Assembly (NCBI GenBank): GCA_012270065.1
Contig: JAAXJB010000084.1
Span: 189,201 to 253,200 of the forward strand
Direction of reading: 5' to 3'
Length of the DNA: 64,000 nt
Source: Rubripirellula sp.
GTDB lineage: Bacteria; Planctomycetota; Planctomycetia; Pirellulales; Pirellulaceae
This document shows positions 17,457-25,905 of the stretch, piece after piece. Both the position numbers and the translations under genes were made by a program. A model generated the notes under the pieces. It was given only the letters and a program-made list of their open reading frames with translations, searched no databases and was not told where the DNA came from. Each line of letters begins with the position of its first letter. The stretch's first letter is position 1.

Positions 17457-19310
17457 TTGTCCAGCGGACTCAGCACTAGCGAAACTACACCAGCGGCAGA
17501 AACCAGCTCTGCCGGCAGAACGCCAAGGCGGAAAACAAGCCACTTGAAAGAGGTGCCCGAAACGCTTGAGCTGCGCGAGAGCCTAAGGGCGCGTTGCGCG
17601 GAGATCGCGGCTCGGATCGACCGTTCCACTCCGATGACCAAAGATGAGATGGAGCAAATTGCCCGTCGGGCGTTGGAGGAGGCTGATTTACCTGAGGGAT
17701 ACCTTGGGTGGATGATGGTCATGATCAGCAGCGAATTCTGGAAAGATGCGTTGTCGGCTGTGCCGCCAGAGCGTCGTCTCTTTCTACTCCCGCATTGTCT
17801 CAAGCATGCGGAAGGTTGCCCGGCCGAGTACGATCAATTCGGCATGAATTGCAAAGAATGCGGTGCCTGCAGCATCGCTGACTTTCGTGGTCTGGCCGAA
17901 GACATGGGGTATCGTGTTCTGGTTGCCGAAGGGTCACCAGTGGTGATGAAGATCATTGTCGGTGGTTATGTAGATGCCGTCGTTGGTGTTGCCTGTTTGA
18001 ATGTCCTGGAAAAGGCCATCGACAAGGTTCTGTTAGCAGGCATCCCCTGTATGGCTGTACCGCTCTTGAGTAGCGACTGCCGCAACACCAAGGTCGACGA
18101 ACCTTGGGTCAGTGAGATGATTCGGACACCGTACAAACCGGCCAAAAGTGTGACGCGAAGTTACGTTCATTTGATGCGTGCCGCGAGTGATCTGTTCACG
18201 CCGGAGTCCATGGACGAACTTGCTCCCCGTTTGCGTGCACAGACGGAATTGGGCGAAAATGCTGTCAGCGTTTCCGACATTGAGGGGATGGATGCAATCT
18301 CGGCAACCGAGCACATTGCCTATGATTTTCTCAGCCGTGGTGGGAAACACTCGCGTCCCTTCATCACGCTGGCTGCTTATGACGCCATGACAGGTGGACA
18401 CGCGACCGGGCCGGATGCGGAAACTGCAATCAGCGACCTGCCCATTTCCGTTCGTCGTGCCGCGATGAGTATCGAAACGTTTCATAAGGCGAGTCTGGTA
18501 CATGACGACATCGAAGATGACGATGCGTTTCGTTACGGACAACCGGCAGTTCATCGCCGATTCGGTATTCCAACCGCAATCAACGTAGGTGACTATCTGA
18601 TCGGCCTGGGGTATCGGTTATTGAGCCGTAACGCCGATGATGTTCCGAGTGATGCAAGGGGCGAAGTGCTGGATGCACTGGCTGCAGCACACATGCGTTT
18701 GGCAGAGGGACAAGGCTCTGAGTTGATTTGGCGGGATGGAAAAGATCGACGTTTGACACCGCTGGATGCACTGAAGGTCTATGCATTGAAAACCTCTCCA
18801 GCTTTCGAAGCAGCGTTGCTCAGTGGTGTTCGGATGGCAGGTGATGTGGGGCCATACCGGGAAGCGATCCGCACCTTCAGCAGGAACATGGGAGTTGCGT
18901 TTCAGATCCTGAATGATCTGGGCGACTGGATCGGTGATGATTCGAACAAATTGACGGCAGGGGGAGACGTATTCGGTGGGCGCCCTACTTTGTTGTGGGC
19001 ACTGGCATTGCAGTCGCTCCCGGAAGATCAGGCGAACCGGTTGCTTGAGTTGGCTGAATCGGATTGTGGACTGTCGGATGCTGAACGTTTATTCCAGGTG
19101 CGCAAGCTTTATGAACAGGCAAATGTCTTTGAGACAGCTTTGAAGCTTGTTGATAAGCATCAGGCTCGCGCTGAAAAAGTGGCAGATGAGATCGACGTGG
19201 AAGAATTCCGCCGTCTGCTTTATTTTCTTGTGGATACCGTTTTGGAGAGACCGCAGATGCCCACGCCATCGGTTGTTTCCATCGGTGTTGCTGCACCAAT
19301 TGGCCAGTAA
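17457..19310 (+). CDS. DUF116 - polyprenyl synthase fusion
   Basis: The 617-residue protein joins two domains. Residues about 60-235 are DUF116, with Cys at 114, 121, 132, 135, 138, 180, 198 and 208 (LPHC, GCPA, NCKECGAC, GVAC, DCRN), likely a metal or Fe-S site. Residues about 285-600 are a trans-isoprenyl diphosphate synthase: GGKHSRP for substrate binding, the first Asp-rich motif DDIED at 350-354, and the second motif as NDLGD at 486-490, where the first Asp is Asn. Ala345, five residues before the first motif, is a small residue of the kind found in long-chain synthases, so a long product is inferred. TTG start is chosen for GAGG eight bases upstream. It sits between the cyclase and the chorismate-lyase-like gene and probably supplies the prenyl chain. 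Confidence 0.85.
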   Translation: MSSGLSTSETTPAAETSSAGRTPRRKTSHLKEVPETLELRESLRARCAEIAARIDRSTPMTKDEMEQIARRALEEADLPEGYLGWMMVMISSEFWKDALSAVPPERRLFLLPHCLKHAEGCPAEYDQFGMNCKECGACSIADFRGLAEDMGYRVLVAEGSPVVMKIIVGGYVDAVVGVACLNVLEKAIDKVLLAGIPCMAVPLLSSDCRNTKVDEPWVSEMIRTPYKPAKSVTRSYVHLMRAASDLFTPESMDELAPRLRAQTELGENAVSVSDIEGMDAISATEHIAYDFLSRGGKHSRPFITLAAYDAMTGGHATGPDAETAISDLPISVRRAAMSIETFHKASLVHDDIEDDDAFRYGQPAVHRRFGIPTAINVGDYLIGLGYRLLSRNADDVPSDARGEVLDALAAAHMRLAEGQGSELIWRDGKDRRLTPLDALKVYALKTSPAFEAALLSGVRMAGDVGPYREAIRTFSRNMGVAFQILNDLGDWIGDDSNKLTAGGDVFGGRPTLLWALALQSLPEDQANRLLELAESDCGLSDAERLFQVRKLYEQANVFETALKLVDKHQARAEKVADEIDVEEFRRLLYFLVDTVLERPQMPTPSVVSIGVAAPIGQ

Positions 19311-19336
19311 AGCAACTGAATCAGGCGACTGGAAAA

Positions 19337-19921
19337 GTGAGTGAACCCATGAGCGAAGTGGCCTCCTCTGATGATTCACGTGTCGACATCAGGGATTTGC
19401 TGGACGAATTCTATCGTGAACCAGTTGGTCACTCGCTGTTAGGTGAGTTCAACTCGGTTGAAGGTGTTCCAGATCCTTACTCAGACCTGCTTGATCATCA
19501 TGCACACATGACGGTAACGGTGGAGTCGCATTACCGTGAAAAGGTGAATGTTGTTGTACACCGGTGTCGGAGGGATCAGGAGTGGTATTCCAGAGAAATT
19601 ACGCTCGTCACGCAGGAGACGGGGCGAGTCGTGCAATATGGAATTGTGCGGCTTGATACGCGGACGCTTGATGATGAAGTCTGGAAGCGGATCGAAAGTC
19701 AGGCGACACCCCTGGGACGCGTACTGATTGAACATGATGTGTTGCGAGAAGTACAGTTGTGTGGGTTGTGGCAAGTCCAGGCTGGTGAAAGTCTTAGTGA
19801 GCTGATGCAACTGGGAACAGCCAGAGAAGTCTACGGGCGAACGGCTCGCATTTTCTGTGACAAGGCTCCAGCAATCGAATTGTTGGAAATTGTTTCACCA
19901 ACATCTTTGGCTTCGTCATGA
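19337..19921 (+). CDS. Chorismate lyase-like (UbiC/UTRA fold) protein
   Basis: The 194-residue protein (190 from the in-frame ATG at 19349) resembles chorismate pyruvate-lyase, which turns chorismate into 4-hydroxybenzoate. Matching points with Escherichia coli UbiC: WYSREITLV at 83-91, aligning with the segment that carries the active-site Arg (here Arg86); TPLGRVLIEHDVLREVQ at 124-140; YGRTARIF at 166-173; and ELLEIVSP at 181-188, giving the conserved Glu (Glu184). Both key charged residues are therefore present. The protein starts 26 bases after the prenyl synthase, and its stop overlaps an ATG at 19918. Context suggests it makes or binds an aromatic acid for prenylation. Similarity is by eye, so the enzyme activity is a proposal. 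Confidence 0.6.
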   Translation: MSEPMSEVASSDDSRVDIRDLLDEFYREPVGHSLLGEFNSVEGVPDPYSDLLDHHAHMTVTVESHYREKVNVVVHRCRRDQEWYSREITLVTQETGRVVQYGIVRLDTRTLDDEVWKRIESQATPLGRVLIEHDVLREVQLCGLWQVQAGESLSELMQLGTAREVYGRTARIFCDKAPAIELLEIVSPTSLASS

Positions 19922-20031
19922 ATGTCGTGGGGCGTTCGGCATGCTATCCGGACGTGAAGCCTGTTCGCCGGTGGGGCCGCCAGCACCAGAGTGAGTCCAA
20001 AGTTCCGGCAGGAAATTTGAAAGGAAAAACG

Positions 20032-20802
20032 ATGAAGTCCATCTGTTCACATCTGTGTTGCCTGTTGTTGTGCGTCACTGCTTCGCAAATCCAGGCGCAG
20101 GATGGTCCCCAAGGGAAAGAGGAGAAAAAGGTGAATCCGGCTCTTCTTCGTGTTACCGCAATTCGAGCGATGGAAGCGGGAGAATCGGACAAAGCAGTCC
20201 AGGCTGCCGATCAGCTTCTCAAGGAATTGCCCGGTGACCCAGGCAGTCTCCGGTTGGCGGGTGATGTCTATCTGCGGAGTGGGAAATCAAAAGAAGCAGC
20301 CGATTTGTTTGACCGTTACCTGAAAGTCGAGCCAGAGGCGCTGGCAGGCCTGTGGCAGCGTGGGATAGCACTTTACTTTGCCCACAAGTATCGAGAGGGT
20401 GTGAAGCAGTTTGAAGTTCATCGTCGGGTCAATCCAAATGATGTGGAAAACGCGGCGTGGCATTTTTTGTGCGTCGCGAAAGCAGAATCCTTCGACAAAG
20501 CGAAGTCGGTGGTCCTGCCAGCCCCAAATGACCCCAGAGCCCCGATGGAAGAGGTGCTACAGATGTTGAGTACGGGAGATACAGCAAAAGTCATCCGAAA
20601 GATGGAGAGTTTTACGCCAAAAACCCGTGCTCGTGAGTCGGCAGATTTCTACGGAAATTTCTATCTGGGGCTTTACGCCGATGCGGCAGGCAAGCGTGCA
20701 GAGGCAAAGCGTTACCTCGATTTGGCTGCCAAGGATGCAGCTCACAGTTACATGGGTGATGTGGCTCGTGTTTATGCGGATTATCTGGCAGCAGAGAAGT
20801 GA
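20032..20802 (+). CDS. TPR-repeat exported protein
   Basis: The frame is open from 19918, where an ATG overlaps the previous stop, but I start at the ATG at 20032 because AAAGGA lies seven bases before it and it opens a signal peptide (MKSICSHLCCLLLCVTASQIQAQ). The 256-residue protein then holds about three tetratricopeptide repeats between residues 40 and 135 (AGESDKAVQAADQLLKELP, GDVYLRSGKSKEAADLF, YFAHKYREGVKQFEVH) and a further pair near the C-terminus (KRAEAKRYLDLAAKDAAHS). TPRs are protein-binding scaffolds. It closes the terpenoid-like operon and may be periplasmic; its partner is unknown. Confidence 0.75.
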   Translation: MKSICSHLCCLLLCVTASQIQAQDGPQGKEEKKVNPALLRVTAIRAMEAGESDKAVQAADQLLKELPGDPGSLRLAGDVYLRSGKSKEAADLFDRYLKVEPEALAGLWQRGIALYFAHKYREGVKQFEVHRRVNPNDVENAAWHFLCVAKAESFDKAKSVVLPAPNDPRAPMEEVLQMLSTGDTAKVIRKMESFTPKTRARESADFYGNFYLGLYADAAGKRAEAKRYLDLAAKDAAHSYMGDVARVYADYLAAEK

Positions 20803-21202
20803 TCGCAATTTCCGGGAATCGCCCATTTTCCCGGTCACCACGCCGATTTCCCTGTCGCCAAGCCGATTTTCGGGTCGCTAAGCTGACTTGTGTTTCTGCC
20901 GTCTGCGATGAAGGTTGTTCAAGCCTGTTGCGAGATGCACTTGCTGACCGGGAGATGTGGGGGCACAGGGCCGCTTGAGCAAGGCAGTTGGGGCGAGAAA
21001 ACACGTGTGGGAACGTAATGGGACCGCCAAAAAGTCACCCATCGTGGTAAAATGGATTTCGGTATGTCTGACGAACCGGGAACGAATGAAAACCATCCCC
21101 GCCGGCTGAATCAACCAAGGCCAGATTGGTGAAGTGTCTTCTCCCCGGCGTCCCCTCCCCTGCAAGTTGGTCCTCTGATTCGACTCGAACTGAAAACAGA
21201 AT
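20803..21202. other. Intergenic region with a degenerate 20-21 bp tandem repeat
   Basis: No gene is seen in these 400 bases. The first 80 hold a four-copy degenerate repeat listed separately. The remainder should contain the promoter of the DUF1501/PSD1 operon; I saw no clear -35/-10 pair. Confidence 0.5.
20808..20885. repeat. Four degenerate copies of a 20-21 bp unit
   Basis: Units begin at about 20808, 20825, 20846 and 20866. Copies three and four are ATTTCCCTGTCGCCAAGCCG and ATTTTCGGGTCGCTAAGCTG; the first two are more worn. The repeat begins just after the TPR gene's stop codon and may be a decayed transcript end or a simple slippage product. Confidence 0.7.
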
Positions 21203-22645
21203 ATGAAGAAGTCGTTGCATCACTGTGGGCGTTTTGGTTCTCGCCCAACAAACCGTCGTGAGATGCTGCAATGGTGTGCTAATGGATTTGGCGCACTGGC
21301 TCTCAGTACGCTTTCCAGTGCGGATGCTCCAGCATTTGCTTCTGGTCCGTGGAATCCAAAACCACCTCATTTTCAGTCTCGTGCCAAGAACGTCATCTTT
21401 CTTTACATGGATGGCGGTCCCTCGCACGTGGACACATTTGACTACAAGCCACAACTTGAGAAATACGATGGTAAGGATCCCAGACAGGTCATCGGCAAGC
21501 TTGCACCCACACAGTTCGATGCCGTAGGCAAGGTTCTCAAGAGTCAGTGGAAATTTTCCCAGCGAGGTGAAGCGGGGCATTGGATCAGTGATCTGTTCCC
21601 CTACCTGTCTGAAGTCTCTGACGATCTGGCGATGATCAAGTCAATGACATCCAAGTTTTCCGAGCACACTTCGGCGAACTACTTTCTCCACACAGGAAAT
21701 GGGCTTCAGGGAAAACCCAGCATGGGGGCGTGGTTCGGTTACGGGCTTGGCACTGAGAATCAGGATTTGCCTGGCTTTGTTGTGCTCAATGGCGGGTTGA
21801 TTCCCCCCGGTGGGCTCGACTGCTTTGGTTCCGGATTTCTGCCATCTGCCTATCAGGGTTCTGTTTTTCTTCCCAAGGCACAGCCATTAGCTAATATCCG
21901 GCCCAGTGAAAGTACGCCTCAACTTCAGAAGACCAAGCTGGACTTGATTCGCCAGTTTGACCAGCAGACGAGTGGGCGGTTGGGAGCTGATCCTGAGGTG
22001 GAAGCCGCGATTCAGAATTACGAAACCGCGTTTGAAATGCAGACAGCTGTCCCGGAGCTCATGGATTTGAGCGGAGAGTCAGCGGAGACCAAGCGGTTGT
22101 ATGGTCTTGAATCCGATTTCAACAATACGAAAACCTTCGGAACGCAGTGCCTCCTTGCCCGACGTCTGGTTGAAAGAGGCGTCCGCTTCATTGAATTGAC
22201 ATGTCCCGGTGGGAATGGCGATCGCTGGGATCAGCATGGAGGTTTGATTGATGGTCACAATAAGAATTGCAGGACAGTCGACCAGCCGATAGCGGCTCTC
22301 ATCAAGGATTTGAAACGCACTGGCCTGTTTGATTCAACGCTCGTTGTTTGGGCTGGAGAGTTCGGCCGGACTCCGTTTGCTCAAGGTTCCAATGGTCGCG
22401 ACCATAACCCATTCGGGTTCACCGTCTGGATGGCGGGTGGTGGAGTCAAGGGTGGGGCTTCCGTGGGTGCTACTGATGAGTGGGGGTATCGCGCTGTGGA
22501 AAACAGGTTTGAAATTCACGATCTTCACGCCACGATGTTGCATCTGCTTGGGGTCGACCACACAAAGAGTACTTTCCGTTTCAGTGGTCGTGACATGCGA
22601 CTGACGGACGTGCATGGGAAACTGATCAAGGAGGTGATCGCATGA
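21203..22645 (+). CDS. DUF1501 Tat-exported protein (first of two)
   Basis: The 480-residue protein carries a Tat-type signal (NRREMLQWCANGFGALALS, residues 17-35). The DUF1501 domain, related to alkaline-phosphatase/sulfatase folds, shows KNVIFLYMDGGPSHVDTFDYKP near 67, GAEFGRTPFAQG near 388, NGRDHNPFGFTVWMAGGGVKGG near 397, and the usual end FRFSGRDMRLTDVHGKLIKEVIA. Function is unknown, but the gene almost always pairs with a PSCyt1/DUF1549/DUF1553 gene, as here. Its last codons double as the ribosome site of the next gene, and the stop overlaps that start as ATGA. Ribosome site at this gene's own start is weak. Confidence 0.93.
   Translation: MKKSLHHCGRFGSRPTNRREMLQWCANGFGALALSTLSSADAPAFASGPWNPKPPHFQSRAKNVIFLYMDGGPSHVDTFDYKPQLEKYDGKDPRQVIGKLAPTQFDAVGKVLKSQWKFSQRGEAGHWISDLFPYLSEVSDDLAMIKSMTSKFSEHTSANYFLHTGNGLQGKPSMGAWFGYGLGTENQDLPGFVVLNGGLIPPGGLDCFGSGFLPSAYQGSVFLPKAQPLANIRPSESTPQLQKTKLDLIRQFDQQTSGRLGADPEVEAAIQNYETAFEMQTAVPELMDLSGESAETKRLYGLESDFNNTKTFGTQCLLARRLVERGVRFIELTCPGGNGDRWDQHGGLIDGHNKNCRTVDQPIAALIKDLKRTGLFDSTLVVWAGEFGRTPFAQGSNGRDHNPFGFTVWMAGGGVKGGASVGATDEWGYRAVENRFEIHDLHATMLHLLGVDHTKSTFRFSGRDMRLTDVHGKLIKEVIA
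22628..22639 (+). promoter_or_regulatory. Twelve-base anti-Shine-Dalgarno match inside the DUF1501 coding end
   Basis: AAGGAGGTGATC is the exact complement of the conserved 16S rRNA 3' end and ends two bases before the ATG at 22642. It also encodes the conserved DUF1501 residues K-E-V-I, so coding and ribosome binding are fused. Confidence 0.8.
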
Positions 22646-25600
22646 CCGTTTCCAGCTCCTGCGGAAATTTCGTTTCAAAATGCCCGACGCTTGAGAGTGG
22701 GCCAAAAGGTCTGCACTCACGGCATTGTTCATCACTTCAGAAATGTGTGCGCGTGTGTGCGTGGGCAGGGTTAATCCTGCTGTGTGCCGGTTCTTCGCTT
22801 GCGTTTGCAGAGGAAAAGCTGACTGCCGAACAGGTCGAATTTTTTGAGTCCAAGGTGCGTCCCATATTTGTGGAGCATTGTTATCAATGCCACTCTGAGA
22901 CTGCTGATGAGGTAGAAGCCGAGTTGCTGTTGGATTCGAAGTGGGGTTGGAAGACCGGTGGTGAATCTGGGCCTGCGATTATCCCGGGGAATCCCGATGA
23001 AAGTCTTGTCATTGATGCCGTGCGGTATCAGGAAGACAAAGTGACGGCGATGCCGCCGCGTTCGAAGCTGCCTGATGAGGACATCGCGATTCTTGAAAAG
23101 TGGGTTGAGATGGGAGCCCCTGATCCGCGCACCGAGAAAACGTCCGCAAAGCCTGCGGAGAAGCGATTCGATCTCGAGAAGAGGTTTCAGGATCATTGGA
23201 GTTGGCGGTCCATCAAGAAGCCGGAGTTGCCCTGGATTCAGAACCGTGATTGGCCTCGATCTGAATTGGATCGTTTCGTGCTCCAGAAGCTCGAGGCCGC
23301 AGGCTTGAAACCCGCGCAGGAAACTGATCGCAGGACCTGGCTGAGACGTGTCTACTTCGACCTGATTGGCTTGCCGCCAACGCCACAGCAGATTTCAGAT
23401 TTCCTCAGTGATGAGAGTGATTTGGCTTACGAGAAAGTTGTTGAGCAACTCTTGAACTCACCTCACCTCGGAGAGAAGTGGGCGCGACACTGGATGGACC
23501 TGGTTCGCTATGCCGAAACCTACGGCCATGAATTTGATTATCCACTTCGGCACGCATACGAATATCGTGATTATCTGATTCGAGCCTTCAATGCTGACGT
23601 ACCCTTTGATCAGTTCATCCGTGAACATATCGCTGGGGATCTTTTGCCGGAGCCAAGGAAAAACGTCGATGAAGGCTGGAATGAGTCGATCATTGGAACA
23701 GGGTTCTGGTACCTCCACGAGGCGACACATGCGCCCACTGATGTCTTGGGTAATGAGGCCGACATCATGGACAACCAGATCGATGTCTTTGGCAAGACAT
23801 TTCTCGGTTTGACAATCGCGTGCGCCCGCTGTCACGACCACAAGTTTGATGCCATCACAACGGCTGACTATTACGCTTTGAGCGCGTATCTGCAGAGTAG
23901 CTGCCGGCAGGAATACCCTCTGGATACCTCCGGAAAACGGATTCCGGTCACCAGAGAGATACATCGCTTGCGAAAGGTCGCAGTCGAGAAGTTGAAATCT
24001 GTTGATCGTTTAAGCGAAGAGGCTCCGCGTTTTGCTGATTACTTCCGGGTCGCGAATGAGATTGCTGCTGCGAAAAAATCAGAAGCCGAACGCGCAGAAC
24101 TACTAAAGGAATTGGCGGCATCTGAAAAACTTGACGCGTCGATGTTGCAGAATTGGTTTGCAAAACGTGAGGCCATCAGGAATCAGCTCAGTGATACGGG
24201 CTATGAACTGAAAGATCAAAACGTTTTGGTTGATTTTGATGGTGATGACCTGCCTGAGGGTTGGACCACCACAGGGCTCGCGTTTGTCCCTGTTGGCTCC
24301 GGGCTGGAATTTGCTGCCGATGGTTCTTTGCTTCGTTCGGATACTGTTGACAGTGGTGCGGCTGGTAAACAGCAGGTGGGAATTTTACGGTCCCCGACTT
24401 TTGAAATCACGTCTGATCGCATCAATATTTTGATGAAGGCAACACCCAATGCCGCTGTTCGAGTTGTGATTGACAATTTTCAGATGGCGGAGTTCAACGC
24501 GTTGCTGTTTCGCGGTACTTTCTTGAACAACAAGTCGACCGATACGCAGGGACAATGGCAGTGGAAGAGTCTCGCGGGTGATTTGAGGAAGTACAAAGGT
24601 CACAAAGCGTATCTTGAGTTCATTGATCCGGGTGACGCGACAATTGCAATTGACAAGATTGTACTTTCCGATGGCGGACCACCGGGGAAGCGGCGATCGG
24701 ATGAGAAACAAGCAGATGCAAAATCCATCGGGCAGCTTCAGGAGCAGGCGTTGTCGGGCCTGAAGCTGGGTAAGTCGACCCCATTGCTGACTGCCCTGCT
24801 CGAGAATCAGATTTTGACTTTGGAACAAATCAGTCCACAGGCAGTCTCCCTGCTGGGCGAAGCTGGCAGACTGGCGGAAAGTCTGCCGCCTGTGCGGCGT
24901 GTCATCGCGATGGCGCAGGGTACGCCAGAGGATGCCAATGTCTACATTCGAGGTAGTCACCAGAATCCCGGCAAAGCTGTTCCGGCAAGGTTTCTAGAGG
25001 CACTCGGTGGTGAGGAAGCAACACGATTGGGCCTTGCTGATCGCGTTGCAAGTCTTGAGAATCCCTTGACCGCGAGGGTCATCGTCAATCGTATTTGGCA
25101 TCACCTGTTTGGTGTTGGAATCGTTCCAACGGTTGATGATTTCGGACCGCAGGGCATGCCCCCGAGTCACCCTGAACTGCTGGATTGGTTGGCGACCGAG
25201 CTTGTTGACAACGGTTGGTCACTCAAGCATCTGATGAAGGAAATGGTGCTGTCGAGCACTTATCGGCAGGGAAGCGTTCCAAATCCTGAAGTCAGCAGGA
25301 AACTGATCGACAGTGTTGATCCAACCAATACCTTGCTTCATCGAATGCGTGTCCGAAGATTGTCGGGAGAGGCAATCCGCGACGCCGTGCTTGTCGCTTC
25401 GGGCCGTTTGCAAGCCAAACCATTTGGTCCCAGCGTTGCAACACACCGGACACCATTCATGACAGGACGGGGAGCAAGGGCGAGTGGACCGCTGGACGGC
25501 GATGGGCGACGCAGTGTTTACCTGTCTGTCTATCGTAATTTTCTGAATCCCTTCATGTTGACTTTTGACATGCCAAGTCCCTTCGGACCGCAGGGACGAC

Positions 25601-25896
25601 GGAGCAATTCCAATGTGCCAGCTCAGGCTTTGGCTCTGATGAATGATCCATTCATCATCGGTCAGGCAAAGATCATCGCCGAGAAGAGTCTTGCTGTGCC
25701 TGAGCAGACCCAGGACGAACGCATCGGCTTCATGGTCGAGCGTGTTCACGGAACCGTCCCGACGGAACCGCAACTGAAGCAGTTTCGCGAGTTCGTTGCT
25801 GTCCAGACTGAAGCTTACGGAAAGGAAGATAGTCGAGTGTGGTCGGATCTTGCCCATGCCTTGTTGAATATGAAGGCCTTTTACTTTCTGCAATGA
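22642..25896 (+). CDS. PSCyt1-DUF1549-DUF1553 cytochrome protein with beta-sandwich insert (first of two)
   Basis: The 1,084-residue exported protein has a hydrophobic signal (about 39-56), then a planctomycete cytochrome C domain with the heme site CYQCH at 80-84. DUF1549 follows (about 205-410: LRRVYFDLIGLPPTP, HWMDLVRYAETYGHEFD) and has a second CxxCH, CARCHDHKF. A region at about 530-680 (DGDDLPEGWTTTG to AIDKIVLSDGG) looks like a galactose-binding-type beta-sandwich. DUF1553 fills the C-terminal third (NPLTARVIVNRIWHHLFG, GPQGRRSNSNVPAQALALMNDPF). Proteins of this group are thought to take part in polysaccharide breakdown or surface redox chemistry, without proof. Translation is coupled to the upstream DUF1501 by ATGA. 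Confidence 0.93.
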   Translation: MTVSSSCGNFVSKCPTLESGPKGLHSRHCSSLQKCVRVCAWAGLILLCAGSSLAFAEEKLTAEQVEFFESKVRPIFVEHCYQCHSETADEVEAELLLDSKWGWKTGGESGPAIIPGNPDESLVIDAVRYQEDKVTAMPPRSKLPDEDIAILEKWVEMGAPDPRTEKTSAKPAEKRFDLEKRFQDHWSWRSIKKPELPWIQNRDWPRSELDRFVLQKLEAAGLKPAQETDRRTWLRRVYFDLIGLPPTPQQISDFLSDESDLAYEKVVEQLLNSPHLGEKWARHWMDLVRYAETYGHEFDYPLRHAYEYRDYLIRAFNADVPFDQFIREHIAGDLLPEPRKNVDEGWNESIIGTGFWYLHEATHAPTDVLGNEADIMDNQIDVFGKTFLGLTIACARCHDHKFDAITTADYYALSAYLQSSCRQEYPLDTSGKRIPVTREIHRLRKVAVEKLKSVDRLSEEAPRFADYFRVANEIAAAKKSEAERAELLKELAASEKLDASMLQNWFAKREAIRNQLSDTGYELKDQNVLVDFDGDDLPEGWTTTGLAFVPVGSGLEFAADGSLLRSDTVDSGAAGKQQVGILRSPTFEITSDRINILMKATPNAAVRVVIDNFQMAEFNALLFRGTFLNNKSTDTQGQWQWKSLAGDLRKYKGHKAYLEFIDPGDATIAIDKIVLSDGGPPGKRRSDEKQADAKSIGQLQEQALSGLKLGKSTPLLTALLENQILTLEQISPQAVSLLGEAGRLAESLPPVRRVIAMAQGTPEDANVYIRGSHQNPGKAVPARFLEALGGEEATRLGLADRVASLENPLTARVIVNRIWHHLFGVGIVPTVDDFGPQGMPPSHPELLDWLATELVDNGWSLKHLMKEMVLSSTYRQGSVPNPEVSRKLIDSVDPTNTLLHRMRVRRLSGEAIRDAVLVASGRLQAKPFGPSVATHRTPFMTGRGARASGPLDGDGRRSVYLSVYRNFLNPFMLTFDMPSPFGPQGRRSNSNVPAQALALMNDPFIIGQAKIIAEKSLAVPEQTQDERIGFMVERVHGTVPTEPQLKQFREFVAVQTEAYGKEDSRVWSDLAHALLNMKAFYFLQ

Positions 25897-25905
25897 GACT
25901 GAAAT

